From: Rhytidiadelphus loreus
Taxonomy: Eukaryota > Streptophyta > Bryopsida > Hypnales > Hylocomiaceae
DNA length: 64,000 nucleotides
Direction of reading: 5' to 3'
NCBI GenBank assembly: GCA_947034895.1
Contig: OX344764.1
Location: 34,660,935 to 34,724,934 of the forward strand
Shown here: positions 11,168 to 22,432 of the stretch, one piece after another
Layout: every line of letters starts with the position of its first letter
Numbering within the stretch: position 1 is the first letter of the stretch
Notes under the pieces: model-generated
The model's input: only the letters and a program-made list of their open reading frames with translations
Databases searched by the model: none
Told to the model about the DNA's origin: nothing
Made by a program: the position numbers and the translations under genes

Positions 11168-12884
11168 TCAACGAGGACCGTCCTGTCAAGCAAAATGCAT
11201 AAGGTATAAGTGACAGGAAGAGCGACTCACCCAGATTTCATAAATTTACCCTCGAGTCGAGGATAATCAGTACAGAATGCGGAGACTACGAGATCGACAA
11301 CGAAGAGTTGACTTCTACGCAGACTATGTACAGAGGGAGAGAAAGTCAATAGGAATCAGGAGAGCATACCTCAACTGATTCGTGAGGCTGCTCATCTCCT
11401 CCTTCCTGCGATGGTGCCTCAGATGGCATGACTTCGCCGCCGTCGACTGTGTTATCCTGTAGGAAGTCGTCGTAATCGCCGTAGTCGACTTGTTCCTGGT
11501 CGGCAATACTAGCAGGATTCGTGTCATCCATCTCCTGCTTGGACGGTGTGCGCTGGGGAGCATCCACAGCAGCATCACCAACCCTCTCATCTAGGGGCAA
11601 GGAAGGTCCCACTTCAGATTTATCCTCGACTCGAGGATAAATCCCAGGAACTTGACCAGCTGATCTCGGAGAGGGAACAGGACGACTCCCAGGATCGAGT
11701 GCATCACCTGCCTGTGCAGGTGGAGGATTCTCGGTTGGAGTACCCTCGTGTCGAGGATCCATGATCCCGGAGACCAGTTCACGGGCCTGCTGCGACAGAC
11801 CCGGTGTGGAGGGAGGGGGGATAGGGGCAGACTCCGAGGGTGTCAGATTCGGAATTGGAGCTGTTTGGGATACCTTAAATGCAAAAAAATCGTGCATTTG
11901 TTTTTCCAGAACCTCCAGCCGTTCCGTTGTGGCCTGGCTCTTGGCCTCCGATTCCTTGCTGGCGAGGAGAGCGTCTGCGATCTGCTTGTCCTTTTTGTCC
12001 AGTTCTACCTGGATTGCCATCCTCTTCGCCGCCTTCCTGGCTTTCCACTCGACCATCGCCTGCCACCACCCAGTCTGAATCTTTCCAGGGATGGGAGTCG
12101 GGGGGACGTCGGGAATGTTGTCGTCGTCGCTGTCACTGTCATCGAAATCCGACGAGTGCGGAAGCGTGTCTGAGTCAATGTCGCTCAGATTTTCGACGAC
12201 TCGCTCCACTTTCGACTTCAGCTTTCTTGCACCCTCGCGACCTTGACGACTATGGCCCTCGGCGCCTCCAGAGGTCTTCGAAGCGGACTTCTTCTCCAAC
12301 TCGCGACTCTCCCGCAAGCGCTCCAGATGTTGCTGCTCCTGGAACTCCGTGTCAGTCTCGACATCTTCGACCACACGGTTGGGCAACTCACCATCCAATC
12401 GAGGATGAGCTTCCCATCGCACCATGGCATCGACGTTGGTGCCATACTCGTCTAGGCCGCCGATGCCAACGTCAGAGACCCTATGTTCTTGAGGGGGAGA
12501 GACGTCGTCCCTTCCCGCGTCCGTAGCTTCTACCGGAGGTGACGAATCTCTTGATAAGTCAGTTGGTTCTGAACTAGGTGAGTCGCCGCCATCCCCACTC
12601 CCTGACTTATCCCCCTCGTCACCACTTCCATTTCGCCCCTCCTCAGCTGGACTATCAGTCTCATCACTACTGGTAATGGGAGACTGAAGATCCTCTACCG
12701 AGGGTGGAGAAACAGATGTAAGTACAGGCGCTTCGATGTACAGAGGCCTCAAGTACTTGACAGAGTACGGTGAATTTGAATGCAGGAAATCATTCAAATC
12801 CAAGTACTCAGCTGATTTGGTCATAGCACGATGCACCGTACCCATGTCCGTATCGACCAGGCCATAATAGTATGACCCGAACAT
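11168..12884 (-). CDS. ParB-methyltransferase gene, exons 3-4: methyltransferase continuation and acidic tail
   Basis: Exon 3 (12884-11370) follows TTTTCAG and opens MFGSYYYGLVDTD, continuing the methyltransferase-like fold of exon 2. It then becomes a long disordered region of D/E, S and P. Near its middle is a basic/alternating stretch (WWQAMVEWKARKAAKR, then a predicted coiled-coil helix with ASKESEAKSQATTERLEVLEKQ). Exon 3 ends at GAG|GTATGC. A five-codon exon 4 (11182-11168) follows GACAG and supplies the stop, with intron 3 holding one palindrome (11246-11266). Exon 3 itself contains a perfect palindrome at 11620-11640, read as YPRVEDK, and a partial one at 11741-11759, read as DPRHEG. 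The element's DNA repeats have therefore been absorbed into protein. No internal stop is seen in this part. Confidence 0.6.
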
Positions 12885-14673
12885 CTGAAAACCATATAAA
12901 CACGCAAATGTTAGATTGCAGAATTTATCTTCGTCCCGAAGATAAACTACGGACCTACAAAATCGCAAGAGATCTGCATTACCGTAATTAGCATTTTAAT
13001 ATGAGTTATCGGGAAACTCAGGAGAATCATGCCCAGTAGACAGCAACACATGAAGTTTAGGGTGCAGGATTCATGGGAGCTATTACGCTCGAGACGAAGA
13101 TAAAGGATTGCCTATAGATGACAATAATTAAATGAGATTAGCATGAGGTCACTCATTATCTTCGAGTCGAAGATAAACACACCTTCGCCGCCAATGCAAT
13201 CTTTGCTCTGGCAAAAATACCCAGGACGTTTTCCTCAGGAATTGCAAAGCACTGGAGCATCTCGATGTAGAACTCCATTCGGAGTTCGTAGGCATATATC
13301 CTCCACTTTGCCTCGTTGTTGTACCTACTTTCCTGATAATATAGGATTTCGGCAGGACGATATTCCGCCTTCACTCTGTTGCGCACACGGTTGGCATGCC
13401 TATCACCTCTCTTAAAGAGGAAGAGCATACGCACGTCAGGAGTGGTTTTAAACCGATTGGATACACTGTCCAACCGCTCCGCGCGGGACGCAATATAAAC
13501 GGACTTGACGATGTCGAAGTCCGGCATATCAATCGTCGCAAACTTGTATGCGGCGTTGAAGTCCTCTTCTCCGCCGAGAATCCATAGCCAGACACTTGCC
13601 TCTGTCGCGTGGGGCTCCAGACTCCCAGCAACGTACTCTAGGAACGGATCCAAATTCGACGTGTTATCAGGGACGGCGGGCCTGCTCATGTATCTGACGT
13701 CCAGTACGGCGAGGCGAAGCCGCCTACTAATGTAATTGTACATTCCAGTGGTGACCAGCGCTCTGGACTTTGCGTCCAAGCCTCTGAACTCAAATCCGCC
13801 AGTTTGTTTTTCCAGACGATATTTGGACTTCATGAACCTCTCAAACATCGTTGCCTCGTCTGCAAACTTTTCGCCAAGATCCTTGGCCCGCTTCAACTTA
13901 GCGTCGTTTGTAAGCCGTTTACTGAAGTATGACGGCTTTGGGTAGGATAGGAGGAAGTCCCACGTCGACGACGAGAAGTTGTGCCTCTTCTTCCACGACC
14001 TCCAGACAGTGAGGTCTGTGTCATTGTTTTCATCACGTAGTTTCAGACTGGGTTTTATTGTCATGAACTCCTCATGGATGATTTTCTTCTTTTTTCTTCA
14101 CTCTACCCAGTCCTGCGTTGTTTGGTTATCCGGGACAAGATATTTTGTCTTGCTGACGGATACCTTCGGGTGCTTCAGCCTGCGATCTTCGGTTAGATTG
14201 AGGAGGTGCTTTGCAAAAGTCTCGAGATCGCAGTCCGTGAAGTGACCCAAATGCTTGAAGAACTCTCTCTTCAAGAAGAATGACTTCCGACTGAAGTCAT
14301 CCAAGTCCCGAAAGAGCTGCCGGGTGACAGACTCGACAAGATAGCCCTCGGGGTATTTGGTGAGGAACTCCTTCCAGAGCCTCCAAATATCATCACGAAG
14401 AGTGATAATCTTGATCTCGCTCTTGAGATCTCCGGCATGTTTGATATTTTTGCCTTCCTTCTCGGGATTAATATTTTGGAATCGTTTAACCACTACATTA
14501 GTGAAACTCTGCAGCAAAAAAGGCAGTCTGTGAGCTTAGAGTTCTTCTGCAATTATCTTCGACTCGAAGGTAATGCAACTCATTCGCAATTCCATAGAAA
14601 GCCGAACTAGTAAACGAATGAATCAATAGAAGTGATCGTAGAATTGAGAAATTTACCTTCGAGTCGAGGGTAA
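11246..14673. repeat. Intronic and exonic cluster of 21-bp palindromes
   Basis: Sites occur at 11246-11266, 11620-11640, 11741-11759 (partial), 12925-12945, 13083-13103, 13156-13176, 14553-14573 and 14653-14673. The consensus is the half-site TTAYCYTCG, three central bases (usually A-S-T) and the mirror half-site. Intron 3 holds one site, intron 2 three and intron 1 two; two more are in exon 3. Half-sites are more conserved than centres, as expected for a dyad bound by a dimeric protein. Confidence 0.85.
13183..14508 (-). pseudogene. ParB-methyltransferase gene, exon 2: methyltransferase-like segment, with in-frame TGA
   Basis: This exon runs from GCTGCAG|AGTTTC (14508) to GCGAAG|GTGTGT (13183), 442 codons in phase 0 on both sides. 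A TGA at 14098-14100 splits it into two ORFs that are in the same frame. The end reads YAYELRMEFYIEMLQ, then ENVLGIFARAKIALAAK. Joined to exon 3 (MFGSYYYGLVDTD) this resembles methyltransferase motif I (VLDxFxGxGT followed by a GxxxD acidic strand) placed at the C-terminal side, as in beta-class DNA amino-methyltransferases. I do not see a clean catalytic DPPY; IDMPDFDIV is the nearest candidate. The fold assignment is therefore tentative and activity uncertain. Introns on both sides carry palindromes. Confidence 0.55.
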
Positions 14674-14691
14674 ATGGGCAGGAGAACATAC

Positions 14692-16122
14692 CTTCCATTG
14701 CCCTTCGCTGAGAACGGACGCATTTCTTCGCTTCATCGGCTCATCGGCAAGGAGAGTCGGTCGGAAGCAATTGATCCAGACGTTGCGGGAGCTTATGATT
14801 TGGCTACCCCATGTTGGTTGGGCGTGGTCTAGGTGATTCGTCGAATTGTAGAACTCCGATATATTCACCAATTTAGATGAATCAAGGGTCCACACAATGT
14901 ACGCTTCCCAAGTCTTGAGTTCAACTCGACGTTGCTCACAACACTTTTCTTTCTGCAAATCCTTAGAAGCTTGCACACTATGCTGACCATTGATGATCAT
15001 GAACTTCCCATCTTTTATCTCCTCCCATTTCTTAGGTGGCTCCTTCAGGAGATTGTTGCGTTTGTCCACCGGAGTCAGACACAATCATTGACGCTCCCGA
15101 ATGTGGCCCAACGCAATGAGGTTGCGCTTCACGGATTCTAAAATCCGGTCTTCCATACCCTGGATGACATAGTCGTCTCTCGCTGGGATGCACTGCTTTA
15201 TATCGACGACTTTCGGATCTTGACCCAGAATGTAGCAACCTCTGTGCATAGCCCAGAAGTCTCGTTGTATGCGGCCGAACTTATCAGCGTCATCCTTGGG
15301 ACTCATGGGTTCCTCTGGTTGTGCAACATTCGTCAGAGCCGATCCGGAGCTTCCAGCAGCAGTTACTGTGGCAGCTCCAGTTGCCCTCGGTCGCTTAGAT
15401 TTGGAGCCTCCAACCTGCGTTCCGTCAACGGACTGAGTCGCTGCACGTTTCCGCGGCTCTGACCGAACTTGTCCCTGACCGGTGGCTGTGCTGCCCGACA
15501 GTAGGGGAGCTGACCCACTGGGCTGCCCCTCAAGAGATGGCCTCTGCTTCTTTTTCATTTGGTTACCTATAGGTGGTCGTGACTTCACATATTGTCGAGC
15601 ATGCTTGTCCATGGATTTCCAGATGTTGAGAAGGCGGCGGCAGTTTACTTTAGCGGTTCCGTCAATCCACGGTATGTATTTGGCAGTTCTAAATGTGTTT
15701 ATGAGGTAGTCTAACTTTGCAATTTGGAGAAATGACTCCAACTCCTCCATGTCAAACTTTGACCTCCCTGCGTTCACATCCATTACGATTGAGTGAATGT
15801 GCTCCCCGTCTGTGCCATCTTCGCGTGCCTCTTGCAGCACGATGACGACGAAGTTCTCGCGAACGGATTCAATGTTTGTGACCTTCTCCTGAAGATGCCA
15901 TGGGAAGAAATCCGACTGATTTTGGACACGGTACCGTAGATGGACGAAGTCTTGAAACCGGTTCAAGCCAAATGACCACGCGGTTACATGCTCCTTGAAC
16001 TGCCAAAGGTCTCCAAATGTTTCTGGCATTTCTTCAATGAAGGGCTCGTCTCCAAGCGGATTTATAAATGGTTCCATGAATGCCAGCGTGCTAGAGTAGT
16101 TATAATCCGCTCCTTCCGCCAT
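14692..16122 (-). pseudogene. ParB-methyltransferase gene, exon 1: N-terminal region and ParB-like motif, with in-frame TGA
   Basis: ATG at 16122 opens 345 codons (MAEGADYNYSS onward). They comprise a folded-looking region to about residue 185, then a basic linker with KKKQRPS and KSKRPRA that could act as a nuclear signal. A TGA at 15085-15087 interrupts. The same frame then runs a further 131 codons to the donor EGQWK|GTATGT at 14692. Right after the TGA comes LCLTPVDKR, then about 20 codons later MIINGQHSVQASK. That matches the ParB/sulfiredoxin-type core in which a small-residue-G-Q/E-H/R-R/S motif sits at the start of a helix. The TGA lies where a W or R codon would read through naturally. 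In phages and plasmids ParB-like domains are often fused to DNA methyltransferases; here the fusion is in a plant transposon. Confidence 0.6.
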
Positions 16123-16166
16123 ATTGCTACGTTATCAAGTCTGCAGAATTAGGAGGCCACTGTTAG

Positions 16167-16768
16167 TTATCTTCGAGTCGAAGGTAATTTAGTTGTGCAT
16201 AGAATGTTCGGAGCACTTACTAATGGCGGCGGCAATAAGGTATGTAACTACATACATCAGATTTATCTTCGAGGCGAAGATAAATTGCAGAATTATTGTA
16301 ATGTTTTAATGTCGTGTTTATTACATTTGCGTGCACGAATTTCATGACCTCAAAATATATTTATGCTGTTTAGCATTTTAATTGTCATTCCCCATTAATT
16401 AAAATTTAGTACTTGAATTTATAGACCGACTAATAGTGGAGGCATTTCCTCTGTATTTTCCGTTTTTATCATGTTACCTTCGTCTCGAAGGTAACTTGAT
16501 TGCATGATATTGTGTTAGAAAATGTCGCATTCAATATTTTATATTTTAGAAGAGCATTTCTACTTCTATTTAATGCCATAAACCCGATGGTGAGCAAGGT
16601 TTTGTTAAAATTATTGTGATATTCTAGGTCTGTTGCTGGGTTTTATATTGCCCGTCTTTTATCTTCGACTCGAGGGTAATCGATTTGAAGACTGGACTGC
16701 TGAATTGGCATATCATACAGCATGAAATGATTATCCTCGATTCTAATTTACCTTCGAGTCGAGGCTAA
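16167..16768. repeat. Palindrome cluster upstream of the ParB-methyltransferase gene
   Basis: Full 21-bp sites occur at 16167-16187, 16263-16283, 16474-16494, 16659-16679 and 16748-16768, with an extra half-site at 16731-16740. They fill the first 650 bases 5' of the ATG at 16122, a position suited to transcriptional control or to binding by an element-encoded protein. Confidence 0.85.
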
Positions 16769-18000
16769 TTTACATTCATTCCGAGCATTGTGTTTTCAAT
16801 TATGTGATCTTTACTTAAAACTTCAATGTCTCCTGCGTAAACCCTAGCTCTTAAACCCTCAACCTACAATAATGCATACCCTGAACCTAAATGTATGTAT
16901 AGTGCAATTGGATTCCTGTAGGTCTGTTTGGTTGTAGACATTCAGCTCAACCTTAAATATGAATTGGCAATGCGTGAAATACACCAACAATACACTTGTA
17001 AACCCTAAGCCAAAGACATGAACATAGCTGAAAACAAGAATGAACAGACTACATAAGTAAACTGAGTTGCTGATTTTCACAGCACCTCCACAAACAACTA
17101 CCTCCCTTGTCTCACTGTACCCTAATCCCTAAACTAGAATGTAACTACAATGTACTGAAAATATGAACAGTAAGTGCTTCGGCTTTGCATTGTAAGCACA
17201 TGTGGAAATGAGGTAAGGAAAAGAGAAAGCAAAAAAGCAAACCTAGACTTCCTGCAGCAGCACGAGAACGCCGTCTACCTCCACCAACACTGGAAATTCT
17301 TCAGCGAACCTCGTCCAAGTTGAGGTGTCTTGACTTGCGAGAACCTCAAACTGAGGAAGAATCCAGATGAAGAATTGAACGGCCGCAAAAATGAACCCGC
17401 CGAGAATCTAGAGGTCTGCAGCTTCCGATATTCACAGACCGCGAGCTTCCTGACGTCTGTGGTAGTCTGCCGAGAATTATGCTCTCGAGAACAACACTCC
17501 AAAACACCGCAGATGAAGACGCACACAAAATAGAAATGAACACTCAAGAGAAAACTCCCAGGATTACTTGAACCCAGCACACCCTAAACCCCATTACATC
17601 CTCAACAAACTACGCCTTCGACGAGTAGAACTCCCTGCAATGCCACTCAAAAACACCGCCAAAAACACAGAAATCAGACACCTTGCCATACTCACACACA
17701 CTTACCCCATACCCAACCCAACCCCGAAACACCTGCACAAAGAAGATCACCACGTACAAGAGAAAACAGTGTGTTCTCTTACCAATTCCAAAGGAGAACT
17801 TCGGGATCACCACGCAGGGATAAGAGTTCAGAATCTCGACGCGCGGACAGCACTTCCGTAGCACCATGCGCTCAGCAACGACAGAGCGACGTCAAGAACC
17901 ACGGGGAGAAATGAGAAGATCAAAATGCAAATCGGCAAGAGGTATCCGGACTCGCGACGACGTGCAGGACAGCAGGGAGATCACCTTCCGCGAGTCGCGG
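16769..18000. other. Central spacer of the 17.6-kb element, no supported gene
   Basis: This part has average GC with several splice-like signals, including TTTGTGCAG on the minus strand near 17740, but no ORF with recognisable content. It may hold promoter or 5' untranslated exons for the minus-strand genes. Confidence 0.35.
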
Positions 18001-18360
18001 AGGGTGATGAACCCCCAAACCTTCGCCGAGCCGCCAAATGTGGTTCGGGATCGGAGGTTCGGGGTTGGTTCTAGGTTCGGGACATTTGTTCGGGTTCTAG
18101 GTTTGGGACACAGGTGTGCGTTGCCGAACCACCAATGCAAGTTCGGAATGTAGGTTCCGGATCAGGCTCGGATTTAGGGGTTAGGGATGCAAAGTTACGA
18201 ATGCAAATTCTAAATTCGATACTATTTCTAAATGTTGCTTTGGGATGCAAGTTCAAAATAGAAGTTCAATATGGAAGTTCGGAATGCAGATTATGAATGG
18301 ATGGTCGCAATGCAGGTTCGGATGCAAGTTCATGATACAAGTTCGGAGATAATGTAGGTT
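18001..18360. repeat. Degenerate GTTCGG-rich minisatellite
   Basis: Irregular copies of a short phrase such as ATGCAAGTTCGGAATGCAGG recur about every 15-25 bases. They decay in regularity towards the right. Confidence 0.6.
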
Positions 18361-18790
18361 AAAAATCCAAATTACTTAGAAATGCAGAATTATTAGTGAT
18401 GCAGGTTTGTAAACAAGTTATTCAGATTGGGGTTCTTAATATTAATTTTTCAACATTAGATTGGCCACCATAGAAACCCTAAACTCTTTTTGAAACCGTG
18501 TAACAACATCTAGTTATAAAAATCAAGAAAATTCATTGGAAGCAAAAAATTGTAGAAGATTCATTCTTCCATCTTTGATTTCGAAGATGAATACATACAT
18601 TTTTGTCCTAATTATACATACTAAACTAGACTCAAAATTCTACATGCTAATAAACCTCAACTCCTAACTTTTAAAAATGATTAAAAACACAGACATTCTT
18701 ATTTCTCCCCTAAAACCTTACAGAAGGTCCACCTCATGTAACATGTCTAGCAAAAAAGTTAGTAGATAGTGGTTACTTTGAATTTAATTC

Positions 18791-19475
18791 GGACGGCCAC
18801 GGATCCTACACCTCCTACTCTATTGCAAGTTCTATGAATTTCATGACTTTATATATTTTGGAACATTATTTTAAGTAAATGGTTTCCAATATTATAGTCC
18901 TAATTTATAGTTTAGAGGAGAAGGTTATTTAAAGTGACCACCAATTATATATTTTTTTGAATTCGTGAGTTTAGGAATAATTGGAACTTGCACAACGTGT
19001 TTCCAATTTTTCTTTACGTCAATTTCATGAGATTACAACTTGTTCCACATTAAAGTACAGGGCAAGGTTCATGCACCAATTTTCCAGTTCACGGAATAAG
19101 CCATTCAAAGTGACCACCAATTATATATTTTTTTGAATTTGTGAGTTTAGGAATAATTGGAACTTGCACAACTTACATGTTTCTCATTTTTTTTTAAATG
19201 AAGTTCATGACTTTATATTTTTATGGTTATTGAAGTACATCGTATATTCGTATTAACAAGGGTTGATTCTTGCCTTATTTTTTAGTTTCAAGTACAAGGT
19301 CATTAAAGTGATCATGAATTGCATATTTATGTGAATTAGTTTAGGAATAATTGCAACTTGCACAACATCTTTTCCAATCCATAGTATGCAAAATTTCAAA
19401 GAAAAAAAATTAGTAGTGCTTTAAGTTTATTTGAGACGGCCAAGCATCCTACACCTCCTACACATTTGCAACTTG
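18791..19475 (+). repeat. Diverged direct repeats of ~175-200 bp
   Basis: The phrase AAAGTGACCACCAATTATAT followed by TTTAGGAATAATTGGAACTT begins at 18931, recurs at 19107, and is more diverged at 19305. A flanking phrase (GACGGCCA, then ATCCTACACCTCCTAC) occurs at 18793 and 19435. The block looks like an old tandem duplication. The spacer from 19476 to 20340 holds no gene. Confidence 0.7.
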
Positions 19476-20340
19476 TACGTAACTATTAATTTATTTCCGT
19501 TTATTGTTTCCTATGCAAATTCCATAGCATTAATGATTTGAGGTTTAGGAAATTGTATGGCATGGTTTTTGTTGTTTAAGCCTCACTATTGTTTGAATGA
19601 ATGATTATCAATATTGCCTTACGCAATGGGTTTAGGGGCATTACAATTATAATTGTACTATTTTCATTTCCAAAACAAATATTTATAAGAATTGTTTTCC
19701 CACTATTTGAATATGATTGTCTATCATTCATTGTGTCTATGGAAGACATTATTAGTCTGACGTTTAATTGGCATCAAGTTGCACCATTATTGTCCTATGA
19801 CATTGCAATGTATAAATCATGATTGACCTTTCCTTGAATTAGGTACTAGTATGAATTCTAGTCATAGTCACTTCCACTGACTATGATCAAATAGTACGCT
19901 TAAACTAATTATTTTTATCTTTCATTAATAATCAAAGTTGACAGGGAGGTTCAAACACTTAATAAATCATTGTCAAGTATCCCATGCATGCACTTAAGTA
20001 ACTTTCATGAGTGAAAACAATTAATTTATTGAACAAGTTTGTAAAGTTAGTTATAGATGTTGTATTTATTTAAAATACAAACTTAAAGAAAATTATACCT
20101 TTAGATAAAAGAAGGCTTCATTTTGCGAATTTTTGTGGTCTACATTTCAGAACAAACCTCAATTTTTACATTTTCCTTCTATAATATATTGGTTTAGGTC
20201 TCAATGAAGAGAATAAACAAAATTGTTTTTATTGTTCATTGAATACACTTTGAATGCGTAGGTGGAATAAGGTATTTAGTCTTGTAAGTTTCTTTAAGTC
20301 TTAGAATTAAAACGTGGAGAAATTTAATCACAAAAAAGCC

Positions 20341-20419
20341 TAACACCAAACACCAAACACCAAACCCTAAACCCTAAACACCAAACCCTAAACCCTAAAA
20401 CCCTAAACCCTAAACCCTA
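20341..20419 (+). repeat. Interstitial plant-type telomere repeats
   Basis: A run of CCCTAAA units mixed with CACCAAA variants lies in the centre of the 17.6-kb element. CCCTAAA is the Arabidopsis-type telomere unit. The array is short, so it is an interstitial relic or was copied in during break repair. Confidence 0.85.
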
Positions 20420-21287
20420 TTTCACTGTGGAAGGAATTACAAGAGGATCCCAGTGAATCTTTCTTTTTCAACATTTATTGGTGGAAACCCTATTTTATGC
20501 AAAAGAATATATTGTCGGCAATCCTGAAAAAGATCGCTTTCAATTCAGAAACTATGTGCCAACGTTCAATTCCATTTACCACCAAGAATTAAGCGAATGC
20601 CCAACAATATCTGCTCCAAAAAAAGCCAGGTTTGACTTGTACATTCTCTTTCCAGCTCACGTCGCCTAATTCACTCGAACTATTGCGCAGTCGCGCATTT
20701 CTAGTAGAAAATAGTGTGGCATCTACTATCGCTTTTTCCATGAATTCATGACTGACATATTCTCTGACGGGTCCTCTCCATTTGAATTTTCAGGTTTTGC
20801 CGCCTCATTTGTTCCCCGCCTAGTCTTCTCCAATTTGTTTTCCAATTGCTGCCAGTGTTCCCATTCCGTTGCTCACATACGAGGTCCGCCGTGCTGAGAA
20901 TAATTCGTGCAAACATGTATCATGTCGCTCTTGCTTTGAATATGTAGTTCGTAGTTTTAGTAGGAAGTTTTGCATTCATTTCCAAGTGTGTGCTTATGAT
21001 TTTGTGGAGAGCTGACAAGTTTCTGAGGCCGCATTTGATTTCATATCCAAGGACTCTGCGTGAGTGTCCCTTCTGTTTCCCCTCTCCATTCCATATTTCT
21101 TGATTTGAGTATGTTAATCTAGTCAGATAGGTCACCGCATGTTTGAAGTTCACGCAATCGATATCTTGGTCATGAAACCGATTTCATTGTAATTAGAGTC
21201 ATTTTCTAAGAACCCAAATCCAACGCTCCGAATATTAAGGCGTAAATTTAGGGAAACATTGTGAGCGACTCCGTAGAGTTGGATACT

Positions 21288-22367
21288 TTATCTTCGAGTC
21301 GAAGATAGAGGTATCTGAGGACTGAGTACATTTACCTTCGTGTCGAAGATAAGGATTAATTTGAAATATTAATCATTCAGTATTGTCAAAATGTCGAATC
21401 GCTTGCCTTCCATTTCATATTGTAATTTATCTTCGAGTCGAAGGTAGAATATTTTTGAGCTCACTCTATGGTGCAATCATGAGATCATTGTATCAGGATA
21501 CAGAAGTTACTTGTTCATTTTCCCCCATTTCTGTTCTCTTGACATAAATACATTTAAAATTGTCGTATTCTGATATTTTTTTAAATAAGAATTGTTGTAA
21601 GAAACAACCGACTTGCTGTGGGACACACCAGTTTATCCTCGAGTCGAGGGTAATTAGTGAATCTGAACTGCACTAAGACTGACATATTGTTGGGTGATAA
21701 TTAGTTTCGTTTCTTTTATTTAATTCGAGGTTCTAAATTTTGTTTCCGTACGACACTCGTAATAATGTTGGAATGACCCAATTACACTATACATGTAGTA
21801 ATGTTGTCAGTCCTTACCAAACACAGTTAGTATTATTGTTGAAACTTTGTGTTCCCAACAGTTTAACAATTGTAGTGTACATTCCATGACCTAGTTATCT
21901 TCGAGTCGAAGGTAGGTGAGTGATCTCATGTTCACTTACTTGTTACTTGACTTTTCGTCGAGTCGAAGGTATCTGTCCTGATTTTAATTCACTAGATCCT
22001 TAACTTACCTTCGACTCGAAGGTAAAATTTAGATGGAGTGGTCCTCGACGACTATGTGTTCACTATGTCAATGTACCTTGAGTTCATTGGAATTGATATG
22101 CCTGTTGGGATGGTTTTAGTCTGTCAGGTAATGTGGACGATTTCAATGTACCTTGAGTTCATTGGTATTAATATGACTGAGGGTTTATTCGTTGTTGGAT
22201 TTCTATTCCATATTTCCTTGTTGTGATCATGACATTCTCTTTGCATCGGTGAGAATATTGCTTGTCAGTCTATGGTGTGTGCTGGTGATCCTTTGTGAGA
22301 TGCTCGTTGTGTAGTTCGGAATTCCGTCGGTTCTGTTGATTCATTATTACCTTCGGGTCGAGGATAA
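21288..22367. repeat. Palindrome cluster upstream of the transposase-like gene
   Basis: Sites occur at 21288-21308, 21332-21352, 21427-21447, 21633-21653, 21895-21915, 21952-21972 (left half decayed), 22005-22025 and 22347-22367. The last ends 65 bases before the likely start codon at 22433. With the cluster at 16167-16768 they form two arrays, each in front of one of the outward-facing gene sets. Confidence 0.85.
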
Positions 22368-22432
22368 GTTGTATGACTTCATTTATAATTTGTCTCTTGC
22401 TTCTGACATGGATAACTTCTTTGTATTGTAAA

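Noticed and set aside
11246..22367. Palindromes as a CRISPR-like array
   Set aside because: Spacing is irregular (tens to thousands of bases), the units are palindromic, no spacer logic is seen, and the host is a plant.
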